Source of the DNA: Candidatus Gastranaerophilales bacterium
GTDB taxonomy: Bacteria > Cyanobacteriota > Vampirovibrionia > Gastranaerophilales > Gastranaerophilaceae
Assembly (NCBI GenBank): GCA_910587375.1
Contig: CAJULR010000021.1
Location: 1 to 11,998 of the forward strand
Reading direction: 5' to 3'
DNA: 11,998 bases
The translations under genes and the position numbers were made by a program. Of the stretch, positions 6,224 through 11,998 are shown piece by piece (the stretch's first letter is position 1; every line of letters starts with the position of its first letter). Under the pieces are notes generated by a model. The model had not been told where the DNA came from. It saw only the letters and a list, made by a program, of their open reading frames with translations, and did not search any database.

Positions 6224-6454
6224 TTATACAATATTTCTTAAGTTTAATTTGTGTTGAATTGGTTCTGATTCAAATAAATCGCCGATTGTGCAATCCAGGG
6301 CGTCACAAAGTTTATCCATATTTTCATAGGAAGGTTGTGTTCTGCCGTTTGCCCAGGAATAAACTGTTTGTTGGGGAAGCTGGAGTTCTTTTGCAAGTTT
6401 ATAGAGGCTGTAGCCTTTATTTTTCTTTGCAATTTCTCTGATTTTAATTTTCAT
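6224..6454 (-). CDS. XRE-family transcriptional regulator
   Basis: A 76-aa protein that is essentially one HTH_3/XRE domain. Helix 2 and the recognition helix are YSLYKLAKELQLPQQTVYSW (15-34), followed by NGRTQPSYENMDKLCDALDC and the family-typical ending TIGDLFE (57-62). It would bind DNA as a dimer and regulate a nearby promoter. The ATG at 6454 is chosen because AGGAA lies six bases before it; a TTG at 6478 would add eight residues but lacks such a site. It is divergent from the secreted TPR cluster at 6678, whose promoter carries an inverted repeat, so regulation of that cluster or of itself is plausible. It converges on the C_GCAxxG_C_C gene with a 75-base gap. Confidence 0.88.
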   Translation of the reverse strand: MKIKIREIAKKNKGYSLYKLAKELQLPQQTVYSWANGRTQPSYENMDKLCDALDCTIGDLFESEPIQHKLNLRNIV

Positions 6455-6588
6455 ATAAATTTCCTGATTACTATACAAGTTTTTGTAATACCAAAGTTAA
6501 TATTATATAATTTAATGTAAAAATAAATCATACAAATACATCAGAATATATTTTAAATCGCGGATTATAATATTAGAGTAAAAAAATA

Positions 6589-6627
6589 TACACCTTCTAT
6601 ATGTTTATAGACTTGCCATAAGGTGTA
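6589..6627. promoter_or_regulatory. Inverted repeat flanking the -35 box of the TPR cluster
   Basis: TACACCTT (6589-6596) and AAGGTGTA (6620-6627) are perfect inverted half-sites with centres 31 bases apart, about three helix turns. Between them CTATA/TATAG (6597-6601, 6606-6610) forms a further short inverted repeat. The right half-site lies in the spacer of the predicted promoter. This is a good candidate operator, perhaps for the XRE regulator encoded divergently. Confidence 0.45.
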
Positions 6628-6640
6628 AAATAATTATAAA
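6613..6640 (+). promoter_or_regulatory. Sigma-70-type promoter for the TPR cluster
   Basis: TTGCCA (6613-6618) and TATAAA (6635-6640) are separated by 16 bases. The predicted transcript would begin near 6647 and give a leader of about 30 bases ending in the AAGGA ribosome binding site at 6663-6667. Confidence 0.6.
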
Positions 6641-6677
6641 ATAGTTAGTAACATAATAATTTAAGGATATGAAGTCA

Positions 6678-7319
6678 ATGATGAAAAAAGTTGCATTAGT
6701 ATTGGCCCTCACGGTTATTACAGCTTACACAACAAATATTGCTCTTGCAGCAGCAGGCAAGACAACGGCAAAAAAATCCGTTGCGGTAAGTTCCCCTGTA
6801 TATTCTGCAATTGCAAAGTATAAACAGAAAAACTACACAGGCTGTATTCAAGATTTAACTCCGATTGTTGAAAAAGATGAAAATAATGCAGTTGCACAGT
6901 ATTATTTAGGCATTTCCTATACACAACTCGGGATGAAGTCTGAAGCAAGAACTGCTTATCAAAAAGTTGTAGATTTAGATGTTGATTCAAAATTAACAGA
7001 TTATTCAAAAAGAGCAATTGCCTGCATAGACGGCCGTCCGGAATGTGCTGCAAATTATGTGGACAAAAATGCTCCTGTTGATGAAATGACAGTGTTTATT
7101 AAATCAGGCAAATTCCTTGATGACAGTGTTCAAAAACAAATCAGGGAAAAATCTCTTGATAAATTAAAAGATCAAATCAACAATGACACAATGCCTGATG
7201 TTCAAAACTATAAATATTTAAATGACGCTTCGTCTGAAATAAAAGCACAGCCGACCGACAAAGAAATTGCAGACGCTGTTAAAGTTTTGGCAAAGGTTGG
7301 TGTAAACCCTTTTATTTAA
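6678..7319 (+). CDS. Secreted tetratricopeptide-repeat protein
   Basis: The 213-aa product begins with a signal peptide: MMKK, a hydrophobic core to about residue 20, and a likely cleavage after ALA at residue 24. After a short Lys/Thr/Ser linker come two TPR-like units at about 41-74 and 75-108 (AVAQYYLGISYTQLGMKSEARTAYQK marks the clearest pair of helices; the run is split here at residues 72-91 and 92-96). Residues 134-207 look helical but are unassigned. Cys56, Cys116 and Cys123 could form a disulfide outside the cytoplasm. AAGGA lies ten bases before the ATG at 6678; an ATG at 6669 is only one base after it and is less likely. It probably acts as a protein-binding scaffold in the envelope. 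Its stop overlaps the start of the next gene (TAATG). The end, VNPFI, resembles the ANPYGANPY start of the next frame. Confidence 0.85.
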   Translation: MMKKVALVLALTVITAYTTNIALAAAGKTTAKKSVAVSSPVYSAIAKYKQKNYTGCIQDLTPIVEKDENNAVAQYYLGISYTQLGMKSEARTAYQKVVDLDVDSKLTDYSKRAIACIDGRPECAANYVDKNAPVDEMTVFIKSGKFLDDSVQKQIREKSLDKLKDQINNDTMPDVQNYKYLNDASSEIKAQPTDKEIADAVKVLAKVGVNPFI

Positions 7320-7600
7320 TGCAAGCGGGGGCCAATCCGTACGGTGCAAACCCTTACACAGGCGCTTATGGCGGATATGCAAACGCGGAGATGGCACAGC
7401 TTGCAACAATGCTTAACGGCATGAACTCAAACAATGGCAGCAACAATAATATGAACAACATTAATGCCTACCTTCCATATATTATGTCCCAGGGCGCAAA
7501 TAATCCTGAAAGCGCAAAACAGATGATGCAGGCAATGATGATGAGCCAGATGATGCCGGAGTTTGGCTTTGGCGGCAATAATTCAAACGGAAGCTTTTAA
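7319..7600 (+). CDS. Met/Asn-rich low-complexity small protein, overlapping the TPR gene stop
   Basis: This 93-aa frame starts in the TAATG overlap with the preceding gene. It has no signal peptide. It contains 13 Met and 18 Asn, with ANPYGANPYTGAYGGY at the start, an Asn/Ser/Gly linker at 36-49 and a Met-rich stretch KQMMQAMMMSQMMPEFGFGG (67-86). No visible ribosome binding site is close to the ATG, so translation would depend on re-initiation after the upstream stop. The alternative is that it is the C-terminal tail of the TPR protein, cut off by a one-base frameshift: the upstream protein ends VNPFI just where this one begins with NPY repeats. I do not recognise a function; such tails are often disordered. 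Confidence 0.55.
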   Translation: MQAGANPYGANPYTGAYGGYANAEMAQLATMLNGMNSNNGSNNNMNNINAYLPYIMSQGANNPESAKQMMQAMMMSQMMPEFGFGGNNSNGSF

Positions 7601-7624
7601 GGTTTTTTGAGGTTTCCTTTGACT

Positions 7625-8239
7625 ATGAGAAACACAGATATTGATTTTGCAAAGTTTTGTTTTGAAAACAGGCAATATGACAAAGCAAAAGAGATATTTT
7701 TAAATAACGATATGCTATATGAGGCAGGTTTTTGCTCACTTTTGTCCAAAAACCTGAACAGTGCAAAGCTTATCTGGAAAGAAGTTAAAGACCCTTGCCC
7801 TGCAACAGGCTGGGGTCTTATAATTTTAGATATTCTTGAAAATAAGCCTTTTGTAAAAGGCCCGGGGTATTTTCAAACGCGCGCATTTTTTGAAGTGTAT
7901 CTTAACCTTTTTATTGAAAACAAGCTCTATGATTGGGCAGACAGCGTCATAGAGTCTTACAAATTTTTCACAAGATCAAACAGCGAAGTGCCGAAATTTA
8001 TTGCAAGGGTGCTGTCTATTTGGGGATATTCAGCCCTTGTGCACGAATTTTCAGAAATTTCAAAAAAAATCTGTTATTTTGACCCTGAAATTCATTTTAT
8101 AGAGGCCGAAACTTACCTTGCGGAAGAAAAATATAACCAGGCTTATGATTGTATAAAAGAAACGCTGAAGGTGGCGCCTGGATATTATCCTGCAAAAAAA
8201 TTGAAAGAAATGCTTGAAAATTCAGGCTTTGTGCTTTAG
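7625..8239 (+). CDS. TPR-like repeat protein, cytoplasmic
   Basis: The 204-aa product has helical-repeat character: DFAKFCFENRQYDKAKEIF near residues 8-25 and HFIEAETYLAEEKYNQAYDC (157-176) followed by IKETLKVAPGYYPAKKLKEM, a clear TPR unit. The middle is helical without an obvious motif. No signal peptide. The ATG at 7625 is chosen; a TTG at 7607 is in frame with AAGG four bases before it and would add six residues, so the start is uncertain. It is 24 bases after the previous gene, likely in one operon with the secreted TPR protein. Only 12 bases separate its stop from the convergent cca stop, with no terminator seen in between. Confidence 0.78.
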   Translation: MRNTDIDFAKFCFENRQYDKAKEIFLNNDMLYEAGFCSLLSKNLNSAKLIWKEVKDPCPATGWGLIILDILENKPFVKGPGYFQTRAFFEVYLNLFIENKLYDWADSVIESYKFFTRSNSEVPKFIARVLSIWGYSALVHEFSEISKKICYFDPEIHFIEAETYLAEEKYNQAYDCIKETLKVAPGYYPAKKLKEMLENSGFVL

Positions 8240-8251
8240 GGCGTTTGAATT

Positions 8252-9457
8252 TTAGGGTTCTGAATTATAAAGTTTTGGAAGCGCATTGAGTTTTTTTTCA
8301 AACCGTTTTTTAAGTTCCTCTCCAAGCTTTTTTCCCTGGGTAAACCCTTCTTTTATAAGGTCTTCTCCTGTAAAATCGGGTTTTATATCTTTTAGATTTT
8401 TAAAATAATAAAGGGCATGGGTGTCTTCTAAAAGAGCATAGCGAAGCGCTAAATCCTCATTTGACAAGGTTTTATAGGAATTATAAATTTCATAGTTTGA
8501 AGTGGCTTTTGGGGTTTTAGGCGTTGTGTTTTGCCCGGCATGGTTTTTAGAGGCTTGGTTTTCTAAGAAATTATCGTTCTCAAAAATTGCTGCCATAAAA
8601 ACTTTAGAAGGGTTTGCATTAAAAATTTGAACAGCCTCATCCAATCTTTGTGCCCATTCTTTTTTAAAACCTGGAAAATCCTCCCAGATTTTATAATATT
8701 TTTTATCTAAAATGTGCGTGTATGCTTCTTTTGCCCTCTCTGCCGCGGAAAAAAGTTTTTTTAGGGTAAGTTTTACTCTATCTATACTTAAACCCTCTCT
8801 ATCAGGGCTTTTTAGGTATTCTTCAATTAAAAGTTTATCGTGTTTGTCAAAATCAAACCCAAAGCGCAAAATAAAATCTAAGCCTCTTAAAATCCTTGTG
8901 GGGTCGTCGATGTAGCTTTTATCGTGCAAAATTTTTAAGGTTTTATTTTTAATATCAATTGCGCCTTCAAAGGGGTCAATTAATTCATATTTTAGCCTGT
9001 CATTTTGGATAGAAAGCTTTGCTGCAATGGCGTTTGCGGTAAAATCCCGTCTTTTAAGGTCATCTTTTATCGGGCAGGCTGTTTTTGTCACAACGGGTAA
9101 ACACCCTGATTTTGGGTATTCTTCTTCCCTTGTGGAGGCAAAATCAATCTCAATTCCATTGATTGCGGTTTTTGCGGTGTTAAAGCTTTCGTGGACGGAT
9201 TTAATTTTAACATCAAGCCTGTTGTTGCAATTATTGTCGAAAGAGGGGTTGTCGCAACAGCTATCGTATTTACGGGCAAAATTTTCAATAAAATCAATTG
9301 CAGAGCCTTCAACTAAGATGTCGATATCTTTAATATCAATGCCCATCAAGGCGTCGCGCACCATTCCGCCCACAAAAAACACTTGTGTAGCAGTTTTTGC
9401 TCCAAATGCGGCAATGCTTTGAATAACAAGTTCTGTTTTTTTATCAAAATTAAACAT
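8252..9457 (-). CDS. cca: CCA tRNA nucleotidyltransferase / poly(A) polymerase family protein
   Basis: Adds or repairs the 3' CCA of tRNAs (or adds A residues) in the cytoplasm. The 401-aa product shows class II signatures: FFVGGMVRDAL (27-36), the metal-binding pair in DIDILV (Asp44, Asp46) and a third carboxylate in EIDFAS (Asp105), RRDFTANAIA (136-145), and DDPTRILRGLDF (184-195), which is the RNA-binding and nucleotide-specificity region. The end has DLIKEGFTQGKKLGEEL, typical of the C-terminal helices of this family. An Asn/Cys-rich stretch at about 64-82 (CCDNPSFDNNCNNR) looks like a lineage-specific insert. Whether it adds CCA, CC or A alone is not decided by these motifs. It is last in the efp operon, six bases after accC, with no clear ribosome binding site. 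Confidence 0.88.
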   Translation of the reverse strand: MFNFDKKTELVIQSIAAFGAKTATQVFFVGGMVRDALMGIDIKDIDILVEGSAIDFIENFARKYDSCCDNPSFDNNCNNRLDVKIKSVHESFNTAKTAINGIEIDFASTREEEYPKSGCLPVVTKTACPIKDDLKRRDFTANAIAAKLSIQNDRLKYELIDPFEGAIDIKNKTLKILHDKSYIDDPTRILRGLDFILRFGFDFDKHDKLLIEEYLKSPDREGLSIDRVKLTLKKLFSAAERAKEAYTHILDKKYYKIWEDFPGFKKEWAQRLDEAVQIFNANPSKVFMAAIFENDNFLENQASKNHAGQNTTPKTPKATSNYEIYNSYKTLSNEDLALRYALLEDTHALYYFKNLKDIKPDFTGEDLIKEGFTQGKKLGEELKKRFEKKLNALPKLYNSEP

Positions 9458-9463
9458 TTTTAT

Positions 9464-10855
9464 TTAAGCATTTTCTTTTGAAAGAGCTTTTTTGATTTCT
9501 TCTTTTGAATAATATTTTTCTATAAAGCTTGTGTCGAATTTGCCTGAAATAAACACTTCGTTGCTTAAAATTTCCTTGTGGAAAGGAATTGTTGTTTTAA
9601 TTCCTGTGATAATGTATTCATTTAAAGCGCGAAGTGCACGGTTTCTGGCGTCTTCCCTATCAACACCCCAGCAAATTAATTTTCCGACCATTGAATCGTA
9701 ATACGGAGGAATTGAATAGCCTGTGTAAACGTGTGAATCAATACGAACGCCAAAACCGCCGGGGGCAAGGTATCCTTCGATTTTTCCTGCAAAGGGGATA
9801 AAATCGCGCGCCGGGTCTTCCGCGTTAATTCTGCATTCAATCGCATGGCCTTTTAATACGATATCTTCCTGTTTAACGGAAAGTCTTTGGCCTGAGGCTA
9901 CACGCAGCTGTTCTTTTACAATGTCAACGCCTGAAATCATCTCTGATACACAGTGTTCAACCTGAACCCTTGTGTTCATTTCCATAAAGTACCAGTTTTT
10001 CTTGCCATTTGGGTCGTTTTCATCAAGCAAAAATTCAATAGTTCCGGCGCCTTCATAGTTAATTGCTTTTGCAGCATTAACGGCAGCTTCGCCCATTTTT
10101 TTACGTACATCTTCGCTTATAGCGGGGCTTGGCGCTTCTTCCAAAAGTTTTTGGTGGCGTCTTTGAATTGAACAATCTCTTTCGCCCAAATGCACAACGT
10201 TTCCAAAGCTGTCTGCAAGGATTTGAACCTCAATGTGTCTTGGGTTGATTAAATATTTTTCAACGTAAACTTCGGGGTTTGCAAAGGCGTTTTTAGCTTC
10301 GTTTCTGCACAAATTGAAAGCGTCTTCAACCTCGTTTTCGTTGTGCACAATTCTCATGCCTTTTCCGCCGCCGCCTGCTGTTGCTTTAATAATTACAGGG
10401 TAACCAACTTCTTTTGCAAAGGTTTTAATTTCATCCACATTTTCAACAAGGCCGGTTCCTGGTGTCACAGGAACGTTGTTTTTAATCATTGTTTCTCTGG
10501 CGTTTGCCTTGTCGCCCATTTTTCTCATAGCGTCTGCAGAAGGCCCTATGAATTTAATGTGGTGTTGGTCGCAGATGTCAACAAAATCGGCACGTTCTGA
10601 CATAAAACCATAGCCCGGGTGAATGGCGTCTGCGCCTGAAGTTAAGGCAACGCTTATGATTGCGGGAATGCTTAAATAGCTTTTGGCGCTTGGCGCGGGG
10701 CCAATGCAGTATGCTTCATCTGCAAGCGAAACATGTAAGCTTTCGCTGTCCGCTTGGGAGTAGATGGCAACAGTTGCTATTCCTAATTCTTTACAGGCTC
10801 TTATAATCCTTAAGGCGATTTCGCCTCTGTTTGCAATTAAAACCTTTTTAATCAT
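9464..10855 (-). CDS. accC: Biotin carboxylase subunit of acetyl-CoA carboxylase
   Basis: Carboxylates biotin on the carrier protein with ATP and bicarbonate, the first half of malonyl-CoA formation for fatty acid synthesis. The 463-aa length is normal. Visible motifs: IANRGEIALRIIRA at the N-terminus, HPGYGF (79-84), the ATP-grasp glycine loop GGGGKGMRI (161-169), GERDCSIQRRHQK (224-236) and EMNTRVQVEH (292-301) with the catalytic region. It lies 17 bases downstream of accB, its usual partner. The carboxyltransferase genes accA and accD are not in the window, so they must be elsewhere. No good ribosome binding site precedes the ATG, suggesting coupled translation. Confidence 0.97.
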   Translation of the reverse strand: MIKKVLIANRGEIALRIIRACKELGIATVAIYSQADSESLHVSLADEAYCIGPAPSAKSYLSIPAIISVALTSGADAIHPGYGFMSERADFVDICDQHHIKFIGPSADAMRKMGDKANARETMIKNNVPVTPGTGLVENVDEIKTFAKEVGYPVIIKATAGGGGKGMRIVHNENEVEDAFNLCRNEAKNAFANPEVYVEKYLINPRHIEVQILADSFGNVVHLGERDCSIQRRHQKLLEEAPSPAISEDVRKKMGEAAVNAAKAINYEGAGTIEFLLDENDPNGKKNWYFMEMNTRVQVEHCVSEMISGVDIVKEQLRVASGQRLSVKQEDIVLKGHAIECRINAEDPARDFIPFAGKIEGYLAPGGFGVRIDSHVYTGYSIPPYYDSMVGKLICWGVDREDARNRALRALNEYIITGIKTTIPFHKEILSNEVFISGKFDTSFIEKYYSKEEIKKALSKENA

Positions 10856-10872
10856 ATCTAATTACTTTTTTA

Positions 10873-11337
10873 TTATTCTACATACATTAAGACTTGGCCG
10901 TATTCAACGCTTTGACCGTCTTCAACGCAAATTTGAACTACTTTTCCTGAAACTTCAGATTCAATTTCGTTCATTAGTTTCATAGCCTCAACGATACATA
11001 CAACCTGGCCAACCTTTACAACATCGCCAACTTTAACATACGGTTCAGACCCGGGGCTTGGCGCTGCGTAAAATGCACCAACCATTGGAGATGTAATTGG
11101 CGTGCCTTTTGGTGCGTCAGTTGTTTTTGTGGCCGCAGGAGCTGCTTCAGCAGCAGGAGCGGAGCCGGGGGTTGGAGCAGAAACTGCAACCGGCGCTTGT
11201 TGCTGCATTACAACTGCACCTTGTACACCTTTTTTTATGGTAATGGCTTTATCACCGTCTTCCAGGGTGATTTCGCTTAATTGATTGTCGCTAACCAGTT
11301 TTGCGAGCTTTTCAATATAATCGCATTCAAAATTCAT
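10873..11337 (-). CDS. accB: Biotin carboxyl carrier protein of acetyl-CoA carboxylase
   Basis: Carries the biotin that shuttles CO2 between biotin carboxylase and carboxyltransferase. The 154-aa product has the usual N-terminal segment (1-38), an Ala/Pro-rich flexible linker (about 41-78) and the biotinyl domain (80-154). The biotinylated lysine is Lys120 in EAMKLMNEIES, and the tail GQSVEYGQVLMYVE is typical. It starts four bases after the efp stop; its weak binding site (AGGG) lies inside the last efp codons, so translation is probably coupled. The efp-accB pairing is well known in Cyanobacteria and also occurs in Firmicutes. Confidence 0.97.
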   Translation of the reverse strand: MNFECDYIEKLAKLVSDNQLSEITLEDGDKAITIKKGVQGAVVMQQQAPVAVSAPTPGSAPAAEAAPAATKTTDAPKGTPITSPMVGAFYAAPSPGSEPYVKVGDVVKVGQVVCIVEAMKLMNEIESEVSGKVVQICVEDGQSVEYGQVLMYVE

Positions 11338-11341
11338 AATT

Positions 11342-11899
11342 TTATACCCTATCTAAGTATTCGTTTGTTCTTGTGTCAATTCTTAATTTATCCCCAACTT
11401 GAATAAAGAAAGGAACGTTTACAACCGCGCCGCCTTCTAAAGTTGCAGGTTTAGAGCCGCCTTGAGCCGTATTTCCTTTTTCAGCAGGCGGTGTGTCTAC
11501 AACTTCGAGCTCAACGAAGTTTGGAAGGTCAATACCGATGATTCTTCCATCGTGCATTAAGATTTGAACATTCATATTTTCTTTTAAATATTTAACGCCA
11601 TCCCCGATTGCAGATTCTGCAACAGGAAGCTGTTCATAGCTTTCTAAATCCATCATTACAAAGTCGTTTCCTTCTTTGTAAAGATATTGCATTTCGCGTC
11701 TGTCTAACATTGCTTTGGCAACTTTTTCGCCGGCTCTGAAAGTTTTTTCAACAACCTGTCCTGTTTCAACGTTTTTAAGTTTTGAACGGACAAAAGCTGC
11801 GCCCTTTCCGGGTTTTACGTGTAAAAATTCTACAACAGACCACAATCCGTTGTCTAATTCTAATGTTAAGCCGGTTTTTAAATCGTTTACTGAAATCAT
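11342..11899 (-). CDS. efp: Elongation factor P
   Basis: Binds the ribosome between the P and E sites and relieves stalling at proline runs. The 185-aa length matches EF-P exactly. The N-terminal KOW domain carries the loop HVKPGKGAAFVR with Lys32 at the tip, the residue that is modified in some bacteria. The OB domains follow, with YLYKEGNDFVMMD, DTPPAEKG near 136-143 and the closing signature GDKLRIDTRTNEYLDR. The chosen ATG has AGGG seven bases upstream and gives the standard N-terminus MISVNDLKTGL. It is the first gene of the efp-accB-accC-cca operon. A second ATG at 11917 with a better binding site is closed after two codons by TAG. Confidence 0.97.
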   Translation of the reverse strand: MISVNDLKTGLTLELDNGLWSVVEFLHVKPGKGAAFVRSKLKNVETGQVVEKTFRAGEKVAKAMLDRREMQYLYKEGNDFVMMDLESYEQLPVAESAIGDGVKYLKENMNVQILMHDGRIIGIDLPNFVELEVVDTPPAEKGNTAQGGSKPATLEGGAVVNVPFFIQVGDKLRIDTRTNEYLDRV

Positions 11900-11998
11900 A
11901 AAATATCCCTATTTCATTTCTACTTCCTTTGATGTTAACATAAAAGCTGATTTTTTACATAAAAATTTTTATCATTTTTCAATTTCTGTAACAAATCA
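11900..11998 (-). promoter_or_regulatory. Leader and likely promoter region of the efp operon
   Basis: On the minus strand a two-codon frame (ATG AAA TAG, 11917-11909) with an AGGAAG site five bases before it precedes efp and is in frame with it. Just upstream is a perfect 10-bp palindrome ATGTTAACAT (11932-11941). A weak promoter guess is TTGTTA (11994-11989) with GATAAA (11973-11968), but the 15-base spacing is short and the region is cut by the window edge. Confidence 0.4.

Noticed and set aside
7307..7321. Programmed -1 frameshift joining the TPR protein and the Met/Asn-rich frame
   Set aside because: The bases before the stop (CCT TTT ATT TAA in frame) do not form an X XXY YYZ slippery heptamer and no downstream stem was seen.
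9027..9422. 131-codon plus-strand open frame
   Set aside because: It lies entirely opposite the well-supported cca gene, has no ribosome binding site or recognisable domain, and is a shadow of cca codons.
1..11998. tRNA, rRNA or known riboswitch
   Set aside because: No cloverleaf, rRNA core sequence or familiar riboswitch motif was seen in any spacer on either strand.

Overview
The window is AT-rich, tightly packed bacterial chromosome with no mobile genes, tRNA, rRNA or CRISPR. Two things fit the non-photosynthetic sister lineage of Cyanobacteria (Vampirovibrionia/'Melainabacteria', for example Gastranaerophilales): the efp-accB-accC gene order, and a fermentative gene set with an ADP-forming acetyl-CoA synthetase and a C_GCAxxG_C_C redox protein. 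This is inference from gene content only; an anaerobic Firmicute-like organism is the main alternative.

Layout. At 1-309 (minus) a reading frame with a very strong ribosome binding site runs off the left edge and is built largely of dispersed palindromic repeats. An AT-rich divergent spacer (310-431) with a perfect 20-bp palindrome separates it from a small putative HTH protein (432-662, +). A bidirectional terminator (723-760) then faces the long minus-strand gene for ADP-forming acetyl-CoA synthetase (814-2976), whose protein ends in an unusual six-cysteine tail. Upstream of it on the same strand lie a TatD-associated-type radical SAM protein (3051-3692) and a small CxCxxC protein of unknown function (3952-4239). 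A 464-bp divergent spacer (4240-4703) holds several hairpins, including an orphan leftward terminator.

On the plus strand follow a membrane-anchored family 2 glycosyltransferase (4704-5657) and a C_GCAxxG_C_C protein (5747-6148). Convergent to these is an XRE-type regulator (6224-6454, minus). Divergent from the regulator is a three-gene plus-strand cluster: a secreted TPR protein (6678-7319), a Met/Asn-rich small protein whose start overlaps the previous stop (7319-7600), and a second TPR-like protein (7625-8239). The right end is a leftward operon, efp (11342-11899), accB (10873-11337), accC (9464-10855) and a CCA-adding enzyme/poly(A) polymerase family gene (8252-9457), with gaps of 4, 17 and 6 bases.

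How the genes work together. The right-hand operon joins translation (EF-P, tRNA 3' end repair) to the first committed step of fatty acid synthesis (biotin carrier and biotin carboxylase); accA and accD are not in the window. The acetyl-CoA synthetase would make ATP from acetyl-CoA at the end of fermentation. The rest is a glycan or lipid glycosyltransferase, small redox or metal-binding proteins, and an envelope TPR cluster. I found no clear new defence or mobile system. The observations most worth checking are the Cys-rich tail on the acetyl-CoA synthetase, the split TPR/Met-Asn-rich gene pair, the repeat-built open frame, and the orphan terminator that suggests a small leftward RNA.
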